The translations under genes were made by a program, and so were the position numbers. From the NCBI GenBank assembly GCA_051654865.1, contig JBOFYV010000085.1, forward strand, positions 10,668 to 74,667: a stretch of 64,000 bases of DNA. Reading direction: 5' to 3'. This DNA comes from JBOFOR01 sp051654865 (lineage in GTDB: Bacteria > Bacillota > Clostridia > Peptostreptococcales > Peptostreptococcaceae). Below are positions 34,046 to 44,237 of the stretch, piece by piece; the stretch's first letter is position 1, and the number at the start of each line of letters is the position of its first letter. Under the pieces are notes generated by a model. It was not told the origin of the DNA. It worked only from the letters and a program-made list of their open reading frames with translations, and did not search any database.

Positions 34046-35311
34046 TTACGCTATTTGTTTGTTTATTTCTTTATTATATAGCTCTAATTCTAAATCTTTT
34101 TCACTATTAGCTATTATTAACGTACAAATATTATCCCCCATAACGTTAACTGTTGTTCTAAACATATCTATTATTCTTTCAACTCCCATTATCAATCCTA
34201 TTCCCTCTAATGGAAGCCCTACAGACTGTAGTACCATAGATAACATTATCATACCAACTCCAGGTACTCCCGCTGTACCAATTGATGCTAATGTAGCTGT
34301 TAGTACTATTGTTGCCATTGATTCTATTCCTAATTCAATTCCATATATTTGTGCTATAAATAAAGCTGCTATCCCTTGCATTATTGCAGTTCCATCCATA
34401 TTTATAGTCGCTCCCATCGGTATTGTAAATGATCTTGTCGATTTACCTACACCTAATTCTTCCATTATTTCTAAACTCACTGGTACTGAAGCATTACTTG
34501 ACGCTGTAGAGAATGTAACTGCTGCAACTTTTGTAAATTTATTTAAAAATGGTTTTATTTTTTGTTTTGTTAATAGTTTGAACAAACTACTATACACTAC
34601 AGTTACATGTATTAACAATCCTAACAATACGATTAATACATACTTCATTAAAGCAAATATAGCATCTGTTCCAACTGTTGCAAATGTCGTTGATACTAAT
34701 GAAAATACCCCGTATGGTGCAAATAACATAATTATATTTACCATCTTCATACATATTTCATTTGCACTCTCAAATATAGCTTTTACTGCTTCACCTTTTT
34801 TACCTACCATATTGATAGCCACACCAATTAATATAGCAAAGAATATTACTTGAAGCATCTCACCATTTGCCAAAGCTTGAATTGGATTACTTGGTATTAT
34901 ATTTAATATTATATCTACTAATGTTTTAGATTCTCCAATCGTAACTTCTCCTGTTGCCATACTGCTCATATCAAGACCAACTCCTGGCTTTAATACTGAC
35001 CCTAGTATTAATGAGATAACTATTGCAACAGCTGTTGTTCCTAAGTAGAATAACATTGTTTTTCCACCTATTCTTCCAAGTTTTTTTGTATCTCCCATAG
35101 ATGCAGCTCCACATATTAATGAAACAAATACCAATGGCACAACCATCATTTTTATAGCCGATGTAAATCCATTACCTGCTATTTTTAATATTCCCCCTAA
35201 TATTAAGCTATCTTTTATGTAGCCACTCGGTACTTCCTTTAAAGCTAAGCCAAATATAAAACCTAAAAATAATCCTATTAAAATCTTGCTAGTCAATGTA
35301 AGTTTTTTCAT
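34046..35311 (-). CDS. Dicarboxylate/amino acid:cation symporter (DAACS, GltP/SstT-like)
   Basis: 421 residues with eight helices and two re-entrant loops. Diagnostic sequences are STASSNASVPVSLE (first hairpin, serine-rich), PMGATINMDGTA, ASIGTAGVPG (second hairpin) and MFRTTVNVMGD, which bind sodium and substrate in the glutamate/aspartate/serine transporter family. Substrate probably an acidic amino acid or dicarboxylate. The start has AGGGAG upstream. Followed by the ACT protein gene at a distance of 48 bp. Confidence 0.9.
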   Translation of the reverse strand: MKKLTLTSKILIGLFLGFIFGLALKEVPSGYIKDSLILGGILKIAGNGFTSAIKMMVVPLVFVSLICGAASMGDTKKLGRIGGKTMLFYLGTTAVAIVISLILGSVLKPGVGLDMSSMATGEVTIGESKTLVDIILNIIPSNPIQALANGEMLQVIFFAILIGVAINMVGKKGEAVKAIFESANEICMKMVNIIMLFAPYGVFSLVSTTFATVGTDAIFALMKYVLIVLLGLLIHVTVVYSSLFKLLTKQKIKPFLNKFTKVAAVTFSTASSNASVPVSLEIMEELGVGKSTRSFTIPMGATINMDGTAIMQGIAALFIAQIYGIELGIESMATIVLTATLASIGTAGVPGVGMIMLSMVLQSVGLPLEGIGLIMGVERIIDMFRTTVNVMGDNICTLIIANSEKDLELELYNKEINKQIA

Positions 35312-35551
35312 TATAATTCTCCCTATTTCGAACTTTTATTATTCTTATAAGTTAATTATACACTATTTTTTCATTATGTACATTAAAAAATAAAGTTTAC
35401 ATATACTCTTAGTCTAAGTTTTCTTATTTTATTAAGCATTTTTATTTTTAGCTTAATTTTATAAGTATTTTTTCCATAACAGCATCTTTATTTAATTCGT
35501 TTTATTAAAAATTCGTTAAAATCAAATCTTTTTCATATTTTTGGTATATTC

Positions 35552-35596
35552 TAAATAAAGAGTTAGATTTATTTTAATAATCTAACTCTTTATTTA
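35552..35596 (-). terminator. Intrinsic terminator of the ssb gene
   Basis: A 17-bp perfect stem (35552-35568 with 35580-35596, core AAAGAGTTAGAT) with an 11-base loop, directly after the ssb stop codon. The rest of 35312-35551 is AT-rich and shows no gene. Confidence 0.85.
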
Positions 35597-35603
35597 CGTT
35601 AAT

Positions 35604-36011
35604 TTAAAATGGTAATTCAATTTTATCCATATCTTCATCTTTAGTTTTATCAAATATATTTTCTGAGCTATAATATTTATCAGTTGATGCTTCTTTTTTC
35701 TTAGAACTTAAAAATTTAATAGTGCTTGCTTTTACTTTAGTTATATATCTACTTTCCCCCTCTTTATTTTTATATTTATCTATTCTAATTTCTCCAGTTA
35801 TACCTACTAAATCACCTTTGCATAAGTATTTATCACAATTTTCAGCTTGTTTGTTCCATATTTGTATTGGAATAAAATCAACATTATTTTCTTGATTCTT
35901 ATTTTTTCTATCTACTGCTATAGTAATATCTACAACTGGAGTTTGTAAGTCTCCAACAAACTTCAATTCAGGATCTTTAGTTAATCTTCCTACTAAATTT
36001 ACATTATTCAT
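35604..36011 (-). CDS. Single-stranded DNA-binding protein (second copy type)
   Basis: 135 residues. An OB fold covers residues 1-105 (MNNVNLVGRLTKDPELKF, IPIQIWNKQAENCDKYLCKGDLVGITGEI) and a short disordered tail ends in DKIELPF, the acidic-Pro-Phe tip that recruits repair and replication proteins. It stands alone, not between rpsF and rpsR as the main ssb does, so it is probably an accessory paralogue (inference). GAGGAG lies 9 bases before the ATG. Confidence 0.88.
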   Translation of the reverse strand: MNNVNLVGRLTKDPELKFVGDLQTPVVDITIAVDRKNKNQENNVDFIPIQIWNKQAENCDKYLCKGDLVGITGEIRIDKYKNKEGESRYITKVKASTIKFLSSKKKEASTDKYYSSENIFDKTKDEDMDKIELPF

Positions 36012-36110
36012 ACCATTTGTCTCCTCATTATTAATTCTTTAGTTGAATTATAGACAAACATTTGTTCCTTTATACCTATATATTTATCTTATTTATATTT
36101 TTAATTATAA

Positions 36111-36142
36111 AAGGAGCTATCTATTAACATAGATAACTCCTT
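36111..36142 (-). terminator. Intrinsic terminator of the glycogen operon
   Basis: AAGGAG and TATCTA (36111-36123) pair with TAGATA and CTCCTT (36130-36142) with one G-U pair on the minus-strand RNA; 6-base loop. It lies 4 bp after the last gene of the operon. Confidence 0.75.
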
Positions 36143-36146
36143 ACTA

Positions 36147-38003
36147 TTATTGTTCTAGATTTAATACATTAAATACTCTACAAGACTTAGGTTTTAAGGT
36201 AATATCGAAGTCATCTCCTTCTTTATCAAACCTTTCTAAGTATTTTTTAGCGCTATATTTTATGTCTATTTCCTCTAATGTATCTCCTTGCATATTTAGA
36301 TTTACATTAACACTTTTTTCACTTCTATTGATTAAAACTAATATCTTATCAGTATCCGTATATCTTAAGTACGAGAATACATCATCATCATTAGTATTAA
36401 TAAATTCAGTTTCTCCATATATTAGTGTCGTATATTTTTTCCTGTTACTTATAGCTTCTTTATAGAATTCTATCATATCTTCATCTTCATTTTTCCAAGG
36501 ATACGTTCTTCTATTATCTGGATCAGAACCTCCGCAAAGACCTGCTTCATCTCCATAATAGATATATGGTATACCTTCAAATGTAGATTGAATAGCTACT
36601 GCTAATTTAACTTTCTCTATATCTTCATTTAGTTCAGTTTTTATTCTTGGAACATCATGAGAACCTATTAAATTTAAATTTGACTTAAATGATTCTTTTG
36701 GATAATTCTCTTTTATTGTCATAAACTTGTTGTTTAGTTCATTTGATGTTATTTTTTCTTGTAAGAAGTTTATTATATTTTCTCTAAATGGATATCCCAT
36801 TACAGAATCAAGTTCACTTCCAAGAAGATAACTTCTTGTTTCTCCATAGCTTTTCTTATTAGATGCATCTTCCCAAACCTCACCTATTAAAACTGTATCT
36901 TTATGGTTTGTAGTTAACTCATTTTTTAGCTCTCTAATAAATTGAGTTGGTAACTCGTCTGCTACATCTAGTCTCCAACCTTTTATACCCATACTTGTCC
37001 ATTTATTTATAACGCTATTTTTATCTCTTATTATGTAATCCATATAAGTTGGTGATAATTCATTTACGTTCGGTAAATCGTCAACTCCCCACCAACATTT
37101 ATAATCATTTGGATAGTTATTAAAGCTATACCATGAACTATACTCTGAATTAGCTGATTGGTAAGCACCTATAGAATCATAATTTCCAAACTTATTGAAG
37201 TACTTACTATCTGCACCTGTATGGCTAAATACTCCATCTAGTATAATACTTATACCTCTTTGAGCCGCTTTTTCTATCAGCTCTGAAAAGATTTCTTCAT
37301 CTCCAAACATAGGATCAATCTTTTCATAATCTCCAGTGTTATACTTATGATTACTACATGCTTCAAATATTGGACTTAAGTAGATTATACTCACACCCAT
37401 TTTCTTTAAATAAGCTAATTTTTCTATGATTCCTTTAAGATTACCGCCATGGAAATCCCATCTAACAACATGTTCATTTTTATCCTTTATATACATTGGA
37501 GTATCAGTCCAGTTTGCATATATAAAACTATTTTCTTTTGGATTGTTTGGTTTTTTATTTCTATTACCATTATTGAATCGATCTACGAATATTTGATACA
37601 TCACACCTTCTTTATACCATTCTGGTACTTTGAAGTCTTTATATACTGTAATTTGGTATTTAATTATATCTTCATATTTATATTCTACTACATTTCCATT
37701 TTCTGCATCTTTTCCATAGTATAAAGTTTTTCTTTGTCCATCGATTTCAACTTCTACTTCAAAATAATAGTAATACAATCCAACATCTTTTAATTCATTG
37801 ATTTGAACACTGTAATAATTATTTTCTTCTCTATCTAATTCAAATCTACCAATCTCATTGTCTTCTTTAAATAAAACAACTCTTAATGCTATTACATTAT
37901 GTATGTCCTCTACTCTTGTTGATATACATACTTCTTGATTAACTCTTACGGCTCCAAAAGGAGCCTTATCTTTCCAAGAGTTATATTTGATTACTTTCCC
38001 CAT
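36147..38003 (-). CDS. GH13 alpha-glucan hydrolase (neopullulanase/amylopullulanase-like)
   Basis: 618 residues. An N-terminal beta domain (about 1-120) precedes the TIM barrel. GH13 regions seen: DGVFSHTG (region I, Ser in place of the usual Asn), GWRLDVADE (nucleophile Asp), LIGEVWED (acid Glu) and LIGSHDVPR. Substrate-site GDEAGLCGGSDPDNRRTYPW is typical of neopullulanase and maltogenic types. No signal peptide, so it works inside the cell on glycogen or maltodextrin. The ATG at 38003 follows the glgP stop codon by one base and its ribosome site AAAGGGTG lies within glgP. Last gene of the operon. Confidence 0.88.
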   Translation of the reverse strand: MGKVIKYNSWKDKAPFGAVRVNQEVCISTRVEDIHNVIALRVVLFKEDNEIGRFELDREENNYYSVQINELKDVGLYYYYFEVEVEIDGQRKTLYYGKDAENGNVVEYKYEDIIKYQITVYKDFKVPEWYKEGVMYQIFVDRFNNGNRNKKPNNPKENSFIYANWTDTPMYIKDKNEHVVRWDFHGGNLKGIIEKLAYLKKMGVSIIYLSPIFEACSNHKYNTGDYEKIDPMFGDEEIFSELIEKAAQRGISIILDGVFSHTGADSKYFNKFGNYDSIGAYQSANSEYSSWYSFNNYPNDYKCWWGVDDLPNVNELSPTYMDYIIRDKNSVINKWTSMGIKGWRLDVADELPTQFIRELKNELTTNHKDTVLIGEVWEDASNKKSYGETRSYLLGSELDSVMGYPFRENIINFLQEKITSNELNNKFMTIKENYPKESFKSNLNLIGSHDVPRIKTELNEDIEKVKLAVAIQSTFEGIPYIYYGDEAGLCGGSDPDNRRTYPWKNEDEDMIEFYKEAISNRKKYTTLIYGETEFINTNDDDVFSYLRYTDTDKILVLINRSEKSVNVNLNMQGDTLEEIDIKYSAKKYLERFDKEGDDFDITLKPKSCRVFNVLNLEQ

Positions 38004-38004
38004 C

Positions 38005-40428
38005 TTAATCACACCCTTTAAACCAAATATCTTTTCCATATTCACTTATAGTTCTGTCTGAAGTGAATATACCTGATCTAGCTATATTTATTAACGCCAT
38101 CTCATTCCATTTTGATTTATCTTTATATAACTTGTTTATTTTACGCTGACCATCTACATAGTTTTGTAAATCTCTTAATACAAAATATTCATCATTATAT
38201 GTTATAAGTGAATTATATATTTCTCTACCCTCTTTATCCATATTAGGTATGAATCCATTTATTAAGTCATCTACTACTCTCTTTATTTTAGGATGAGAGT
38301 TATATAAATCTAATGCAGAATAACCACCATATTTGTTATAGTTTAATACTTGATTTGCAGTAAGACCAAATATAATAATATTGTCATCTCCTACTTGCTC
38401 ATGTATTTCTACATTAGCTCCATCAAGCGTTCCTATTGTTATAGCACCATTCATCATAAGCTTCATATTACCAGTTCCAGATGCTTCTTTTGTTGTAGTT
38501 GATATTTGCTCACTTACATCCGCTGCTGGTATAATAAGCTCTGCTAAAGATACTCCATAGTTTTCAATAAATACTACTTTTATCTTATTCTTTATTCTTT
38601 CATCATTATTTATTTTTTCTGCTAAAGAATTTATAAACTTAATTATGCATTTTGCTAAATAATATCCAGGTGCTGCTTTAGCTGCAAATATGAACGTTCT
38701 TGGTACAATATCTAAATTTGGATTATCTAATAATTCATGATATAAGTTTAAAATATGGAATGCATTTAATAATTGTCTCTTATATGCATGCAATCTTTTT
38801 ATTTGAACATCATATATAGAATTCGGATCGATTTCTATGTTATATTTTTGTTTTATAAACTCTGCAAATTTTACTTTATTATTATATTTTATCTTTGCTA
38901 GCGCTTCTAATACTTCTTTATCATCTTTGTATTTTTCTAACTCTGCAATTTTAGATTGATCACTTTTCCATTCTGAACCTAGTTGGTCTGTTAATAATTG
39001 ACTCAATTCTGGATTTGCACTTATTAACCATCTTCTATGTGCTATTCCATTAGTTTTATTGTTAAACTTTTCTGGTTCACGTTCATAGAAATCATTTAAA
39101 ACTTCTCTTTTAAGTATGTCTGTGTGAAGTTGAGCTACACCATTCACACTATGACTTCCCACTATTGATAAGTTTGCCATTTTAGCTTCATTGTTGTAAA
39201 GTATTATCATTCTATTTATTCTGTCTCTATCATATCCTTCTTCAATAAGCTCTTGCTCATATCTTCTATTTATTTCTTCTATTATCATGTATATTCTAGG
39301 AAGTAGTTTTTTGATCATTTCTATTGGCCACTTTTCCATAGCCTCTGTCATTATTGTATGATTTGTATAAGATATAGTATGTTTTGTTATATTCCAAGCC
39401 TCATCCCATGATAATCCTTCTTCATCAAGTAGAATTCTCATTAGCTCTGGAATACATAATGTTGGATGTGTGTCATTTATATGAATAGCAACTTTCTCAT
39501 GAAGTCTGTTTATACTTAATTTATTTTTCTTATACTTTCTGATTATGTCCTGTATTCCTGCACTTACAAAGAAGTACTCTTGCTTTAATCTTAGTAATCT
39601 ACCTGCATAATTTGAATCATTTGGGTATAAAACTTGTGATATTTCTTCTGTATAATATTTATACATTAACGCATCATCATAACTACCTGAAAGGTTCATA
39701 GCATTTGATGTTAAAGGTCCAAAATCTCTACTTATTATTTCACTCTTAAACAATCTAAGTGTGTTTATGCAACAATTTCTATATCCTATAATTGGTATAT
39801 CATAAGGCATTGCCATTACAGGTATATAATTTTTATGAGTAACCTTAAATTTACCATTATCATTAACTAATTGTACATTACCTTCAAATTTAACTAAAAT
39901 TGCTTTATTAGGTCTAACTGTTTCCCATACGTAATTACCTTGAGTTAACCAGTTATCAGGTACCTCGACCTGATAACCGTTAACAAATTTTTGTTCAAAT
40001 AATCCGTATTTATATCTAATTCCATATCCATGACCATTCATATTTAAAGATGCCATTGAATCCAAGAAACAAGCAGCTAATCTTCCTAATCCACCATTAC
40101 CTAGTGCAGGGTCAGCTTCCGCATCAACTAAATCATCTAGGGAAATTCCTAATTCATCTAGACCTTGCTTTATGCTCTCTTCAATTCCTAAATTTAGCAA
40201 ATTAGATTTTAATTGTCGTCCTAATAAGAATTCTACGCTAAAGTAATAAATTTCTTTTTCTACACTTATTTTAGTTTCTACCCATTCCTTAGCTATCATA
40301 TCCTTAATTACACAACTTAGAACATTTAATAACTGTTCATTTGTAGCTTCCTTTATGGATTGAGCATATAAGCTATACATTTTAGTCTCAAAATTTTGCT
40401 TGAATTTTTTCTTACTAAATGTGACCAA
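38005..40428 (-). CDS. glgP: Glycogen phosphorylase
   Basis: 807 residues, full length for GT35. Releases glucose-1-phosphate from glycogen. The PLP-binding segment is EASGTGNMKLMMNGAITIGTLDGANVEI, with the cofactor lysine in GTGNMK; ADPALGNGGLGRLAACFLDS near residue 100 is also diagnostic. The start codon is TTG at 40428, 9 bases after AAAGGAG; the first internal ATG is 16 codons later and would cut into the conserved N-terminus. Starts 14 bp after glgA. Having synthesis and breakdown genes in one operon is common in clostridia. Confidence 0.95.
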   Translation of the reverse strand: MVTFSKKKFKQNFETKMYSLYAQSIKEATNEQLLNVLSCVIKDMIAKEWVETKISVEKEIYYFSVEFLLGRQLKSNLLNLGIEESIKQGLDELGISLDDLVDAEADPALGNGGLGRLAACFLDSMASLNMNGHGYGIRYKYGLFEQKFVNGYQVEVPDNWLTQGNYVWETVRPNKAILVKFEGNVQLVNDNGKFKVTHKNYIPVMAMPYDIPIIGYRNCCINTLRLFKSEIISRDFGPLTSNAMNLSGSYDDALMYKYYTEEISQVLYPNDSNYAGRLLRLKQEYFFVSAGIQDIIRKYKKNKLSINRLHEKVAIHINDTHPTLCIPELMRILLDEEGLSWDEAWNITKHTISYTNHTIMTEAMEKWPIEMIKKLLPRIYMIIEEINRRYEQELIEEGYDRDRINRMIILYNNEAKMANLSIVGSHSVNGVAQLHTDILKREVLNDFYEREPEKFNNKTNGIAHRRWLISANPELSQLLTDQLGSEWKSDQSKIAELEKYKDDKEVLEALAKIKYNNKVKFAEFIKQKYNIEIDPNSIYDVQIKRLHAYKRQLLNAFHILNLYHELLDNPNLDIVPRTFIFAAKAAPGYYLAKCIIKFINSLAEKINNDERIKNKIKVVFIENYGVSLAELIIPAADVSEQISTTTKEASGTGNMKLMMNGAITIGTLDGANVEIHEQVGDDNIIIFGLTANQVLNYNKYGGYSALDLYNSHPKIKRVVDDLINGFIPNMDKEGREIYNSLITYNDEYFVLRDLQNYVDGQRKINKLYKDKSKWNEMALINIARSGIFTSDRTISEYGKDIWFKGCD

Positions 40429-40442
40429 TATAAATCACTCCT

Positions 40443-41885
40443 TTAATCTAGCATCTCATTATATGCAGCTATATAAGCTTTAGCTGACTTTTTCCAACTA
40501 CTATCTGTATCCATTGCATTTATCATTAACTTACGCCATGCTTTTTTATCTTTGTAAAGCTCTACTGCATCTTTTATGCAGTATAACATTTCATGTGCAT
40601 TATAGTTTGTGAAACTAAACCCATTACCTTCTCCTGTATACTTGTTATAAGGGGTTACTGTATCTTTTAATCCTCCAGTTTCTCTAACTATCGGAAGAGT
40701 ACCATATCTCATAGCCAACATTTGACCTATACCGCATGGTTCAAATAATGAAGGCATTAAGAATATATCACTTGCAGCATATATTTGTTGTGCTAGTGCA
40801 CTATCAAAAGTTATTCTAGCTGAAACTTTTTCTGGATAGTGCGAATCATAATAATTAAACATAGACTGATATTGGTGTTCACCAGTACCCAGAACTACGA
40901 TTTGTACATTCTCTCTAACTATTTCTGGCATAATATATGATATTAAATCAAACCCTTTTTGTGACACTAATCTTGATACTATACCTATTAGCGGTATATC
41001 AGGATTCTTTTCTAATCCTAACACTTCCTGTAAACGTAGCTTATTTTCTACTTTTTTATCTATACTCTTTATATCATAATTAACAAATATATCTTTATCT
41101 GTTTTAGGATCGTTTAAGTCATAATCTATACCATTTAGAATTCCTTGTAATTTATACGATTTAGATTTTAGAAGACCATCTAATCCTTCTCCATAAAACT
41201 CAGTTTGTATTTCAGATGTATAAGTTGGACTTACAGTCGTTACCTTATCACTGAATACTATTCCTGATTTCATAAAACTAACTCCTCCATAATATTCAAC
41301 ATCACCATTATGTAAGTGATGATATGGAAGGTCTAATACATCACCTAAAACATCTTTATTAAATACTCCTTGATACTGTAGATTATGTATTGTATACATA
41401 GTTTTTATGTTTCTATACTTTTCAAGGCCACTATACTTTTCTTTTAGTAGAAGAGGAATCATTCCTGTATGCCAATCATTCATATTTACAACATCTGGAT
41501 AGAAATTAAGTATTGCCATAGCTTCTAATACTGCATTACTAAAGAATGTGTATCTTTCTGCATCATCTCCATATCCATATAGGTATGCACCTTCTCCTTC
41601 TCTCTTGAAGTAGTATTCATTGTCTATAAAATAGAATTTAACTCCATTTAATTCCATTTCTAAAAGACCACAATACTGATTTCTCCATCCTACATTTACA
41701 CTAAACACAGCTACTTCTTTAAGCTGAGATTTTAAATAATTCGGTATTGTAGAATATTTTGGTAGTATTACTCTAACATCAACACCTTCTTTTTTTAGTG
41801 CTTTTGGTAATGCATAAGCTACATCTCCTAGGCCACCTGTTTTAGCAAATGGCCAGCACTCAGATGTTACATAAAGAACTTTCAC
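40443..41885 (-). CDS. glgA: Glycogen synthase (ADP-glucose)
   Basis: 480 residues, GT5 family. ADP-glucose-binding KTGGLGDVAYALPKAL at about 15-30, SRLVSQKGF near 293 and MPSLFEPCGIGQMLAMRYG near 375, the last holding the catalytic Glu. Extends alpha-1,4-glucan using ADP-glucose made by GlgC/GlgD. The start is GTG with GGGGGAGG 6 bases upstream. Lies 24 bp after glgD and 14 bp before glgP. Confidence 0.95.
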   Translation of the reverse strand: MKVLYVTSECWPFAKTGGLGDVAYALPKALKKEGVDVRVILPKYSTIPNYLKSQLKEVAVFSVNVGWRNQYCGLLEMELNGVKFYFIDNEYYFKREGEGAYLYGYGDDAERYTFFSNAVLEAMAILNFYPDVVNMNDWHTGMIPLLLKEKYSGLEKYRNIKTMYTIHNLQYQGVFNKDVLGDVLDLPYHHLHNGDVEYYGGVSFMKSGIVFSDKVTTVSPTYTSEIQTEFYGEGLDGLLKSKSYKLQGILNGIDYDLNDPKTDKDIFVNYDIKSIDKKVENKLRLQEVLGLEKNPDIPLIGIVSRLVSQKGFDLISYIMPEIVRENVQIVVLGTGEHQYQSMFNYYDSHYPEKVSARITFDSALAQQIYAASDIFLMPSLFEPCGIGQMLAMRYGTLPIVRETGGLKDTVTPYNKYTGEGNGFSFTNYNAHEMLYCIKDAVELYKDKKAWRKLMINAMDTDSSWKKSAKAYIAAYNEMLD

Positions 41886-41909
41886 TGATAACCTCCCCCT
41901 TCATTTTAA

Positions 41910-43040
41910 TTATATACTTGCATTTTTTTCTATTATTACAGGATAATTTTCATCACCCTTCAATTCTTTTCCATCCCCTATATTTACATTCTTATCACAT
42001 ATTACATTATTTAGTTTAACATCGTTATCTATAGTACAATTTTGCATTATTATTGCATTTTCTATAACTGCACCTTCTTTTACATGTACTTTTCTAAATA
42101 ATATACTATTCTTAACAGTTCCTTCTATTACACATCCACTTGCAACAAAAGAATTTTCAACTTCTGCACTATCTGCATAAATTGTTGGAGATTGATTCTT
42201 TTCTTTTGTAAATATTTTTCTCTCTGAGTAAAGTAACTCTTCAGCAACATCATAATTTAATAACTCTTTATTTATTTCAAAATAAGATTTAACTGAGTTT
42301 ATGCACTTTAAATATCCTTTATGCTCATATGCTCCTACATTTAATTTATTTACTGCTTCACATATAAAGTCTTGTAGATAAGAACAATTCCCTCTACTTA
42401 CTAAACTATATATATGTTCTATTAAATCTTGACGCTTCATAATGTATGTTTCCATAGATATATTTACATTACTAAATGCACCTATATTACTACCCACATT
42501 TATTACTCTATGCTTCTCATTTATATCTAATGTTGAATTTCCTTCAAAATCTTCATGTGCATTAGTTACATTTTTATATATTATAGTTATATCATTTCCT
42601 GATTTTTTATGATGCTCTAATGCTTTTTTATAGTCTATATTACATACCATATAGCTTGGTGCTATTAATATGTATTCTTCATCACTTCTTTCTATATAGT
42701 CTATATTTGCTAATATGTTATAAATATCGCCTTTTTTATTTGAATAAACGTTTTTGTTTTTTGTATTTTCTGGACTAAATACAAATAGTCCACCTTTTTT
42801 TCTACTTAAGTCCCAATCTTTTCCTCCACCAACATGGTCTGTTAATGATCTGTATTTTTCTCTAGCAAATATTCCTACATTAGTGAAACCTGAGTTTACC
42901 ATATTAGAAAGAACAAAATCTATTACTCTGTATCTTCCACCAACTGGTGTAGATGCTACTGGTCTTGCATATGTAATTTGATTTATATTTGAATTTTTTC
43001 TATCATCTAAGTTTATTAATCCCATACATTCATTTCTCAT
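41910..43040 (-). CDS. glgD: Glucose-1-phosphate adenylyltransferase subunit GlgD
   Basis: 376 residues. A nucleotidyltransferase fold with C-terminal hexapeptide-repeat beta helix (VKNSILFRKVHVKEGAVIENAIIMQNCTID). Unlike GlgC, the N-terminal loop is MGLINLDDR instead of GGxGxRL, so the catalytic signature is lost; in other Firmicutes GlgD is a non-catalytic partner that raises GlgC activity. The ATG at 43040 lies 2 bases after the glgC stop codon and about 10 bases after GGGGG, which lies within glgC. Confidence 0.93.
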   Translation of the reverse strand: MRNECMGLINLDDRKNSNINQITYARPVASTPVGGRYRVIDFVLSNMVNSGFTNVGIFAREKYRSLTDHVGGGKDWDLSRKKGGLFVFSPENTKNKNVYSNKKGDIYNILANIDYIERSDEEYILIAPSYMVCNIDYKKALEHHKKSGNDITIIYKNVTNAHEDFEGNSTLDINEKHRVINVGSNIGAFSNVNISMETYIMKRQDLIEHIYSLVSRGNCSYLQDFICEAVNKLNVGAYEHKGYLKCINSVKSYFEINKELLNYDVAEELLYSERKIFTKEKNQSPTIYADSAEVENSFVASGCVIEGTVKNSILFRKVHVKEGAVIENAIIMQNCTIDNDVKLNNVICDKNVNIGDGKELKGDENYPVIIEKNASI

Positions 43041-43042
43041 AA

Positions 43043-44197
43043 TTAACATCCCCCTTGTAATACAGCTTCAGGTTTTACAACTTCATATTCAGAAACTACG
43101 TTTATTTCATCTATATCATTTTTTATACAAGAATTATCTTCTATTGTAGCGCCTTCTCCTATCATTGCTTTCTCTATTATTACGTTATCCCCTATTTTCA
43201 CATTAGGCATTATTACAGAATCTTTTACTATACTATTTTTCCCAACTGTAACACCATGAGATAATACTGATTGCTCTAGTTTACCTAAAATTTTACATCC
43301 ATCAGCTACTAATGATTTATTTATTTCTGCACCTTCTCCTATATATTGAGGTGGCATTGCCATTGTATTTGTATATATTCTCCAACTAGAATCATTTAAA
43401 TCTACATCTTCTGGAGCTTTAATTAAATCCATATTTGCATCCCATAAACTTTGTATAGTACCTACGTCTCTCCAATATCCTTTGAATGGATACGCAAACA
43501 TTTCCTTATTATCTTCTAACATTTTAGGAATTAAGTTTTTACCAAAATCTTCATAGTTTGCATTTGTAATTTCTGATTCTTTAAAATATTGTCTCAACAT
43601 CTTCCAATCAAATATATATACTCCCATTGATGCTAGGTTACTCTTTGGAGCTTCTGGTTTTTCTTCAAATTCATATATACTTCCATCTTCATTTGTATTC
43701 ATTATTCCAAATCTAGAAGCCTCATCCCATGGAACTTCTATTACTGCTATAGTTGCATTTGCTCCTTTTTCCTTATGGTAAGAAAGCATTTTACTATAGT
43801 CCATTTTATATATGTGGTCTCCAGATAATATAAGTACATACTCTGGATCATAATTGTCTATAAAGTCCATATTTTGATGTATTGCATGTGCTGTTCCCTT
43901 ATACCAATTTCCTTCTTTTTCATTCATATATGGTTGTAATACATATACTCCACCATTTATTCTATCTAAATCCCAATGGCTTCCCATACCTATATGAGAG
44001 TTTAAAAGTAATGGTCTATATTGTGTCAAAACCCCTACAGTATCTATTCCTGAATTAGAACAATTGCTTAATACAAAATCTATTATTCTATATTTTCCTC
44101 CAAATGAAACTGCTGGCTTTGCTATTCTTTTAGTAAATACACCTAATCTCGAACCTTGTCCCCCTGCTAATATCATAGCTATCATGTCTTTTTTCAC
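43043..44197 (-). CDS. glgC: Glucose-1-phosphate adenylyltransferase (catalytic subunit)
   Basis: 384 residues. Nucleotide-binding AMILAGGQGSRLGVFTKRIAKPAVSFGG near the N-terminus, LILSGDHIYKMDY at about 108-120 with the metal-binding Asp, and a left-handed beta helix at the C-terminus. Makes ADP-glucose from ATP and glucose-1-phosphate, the committed step of glycogen synthesis. The start is GTG at 44197 with AAGGGGG about 9 bases before it. 40 bp after glgB. Confidence 0.95.
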   Translation of the reverse strand: MKKDMIAMILAGGQGSRLGVFTKRIAKPAVSFGGKYRIIDFVLSNCSNSGIDTVGVLTQYRPLLLNSHIGMGSHWDLDRINGGVYVLQPYMNEKEGNWYKGTAHAIHQNMDFIDNYDPEYVLILSGDHIYKMDYSKMLSYHKEKGANATIAVIEVPWDEASRFGIMNTNEDGSIYEFEEKPEAPKSNLASMGVYIFDWKMLRQYFKESEITNANYEDFGKNLIPKMLEDNKEMFAYPFKGYWRDVGTIQSLWDANMDLIKAPEDVDLNDSSWRIYTNTMAMPPQYIGEGAEINKSLVADGCKILGKLEQSVLSHGVTVGKNSIVKDSVIMPNVKIGDNVIIEKAMIGEGATIEDNSCIKNDIDEINVVSEYEVVKPEAVLQGGC

Positions 44198-44237
44198 TAC
44201 AAATCCCCCTTATTAAATAGAATTTTATATATAAATT

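Noticed and set aside
34059..34853. Long plus-strand open frame of 264 codons
   Set aside because: It is exactly antisense to the DAACS symporter gene; its Ile/Asn/Pro-rich translation is what the reverse strand of a membrane protein gene gives, and there is no ribosome site.
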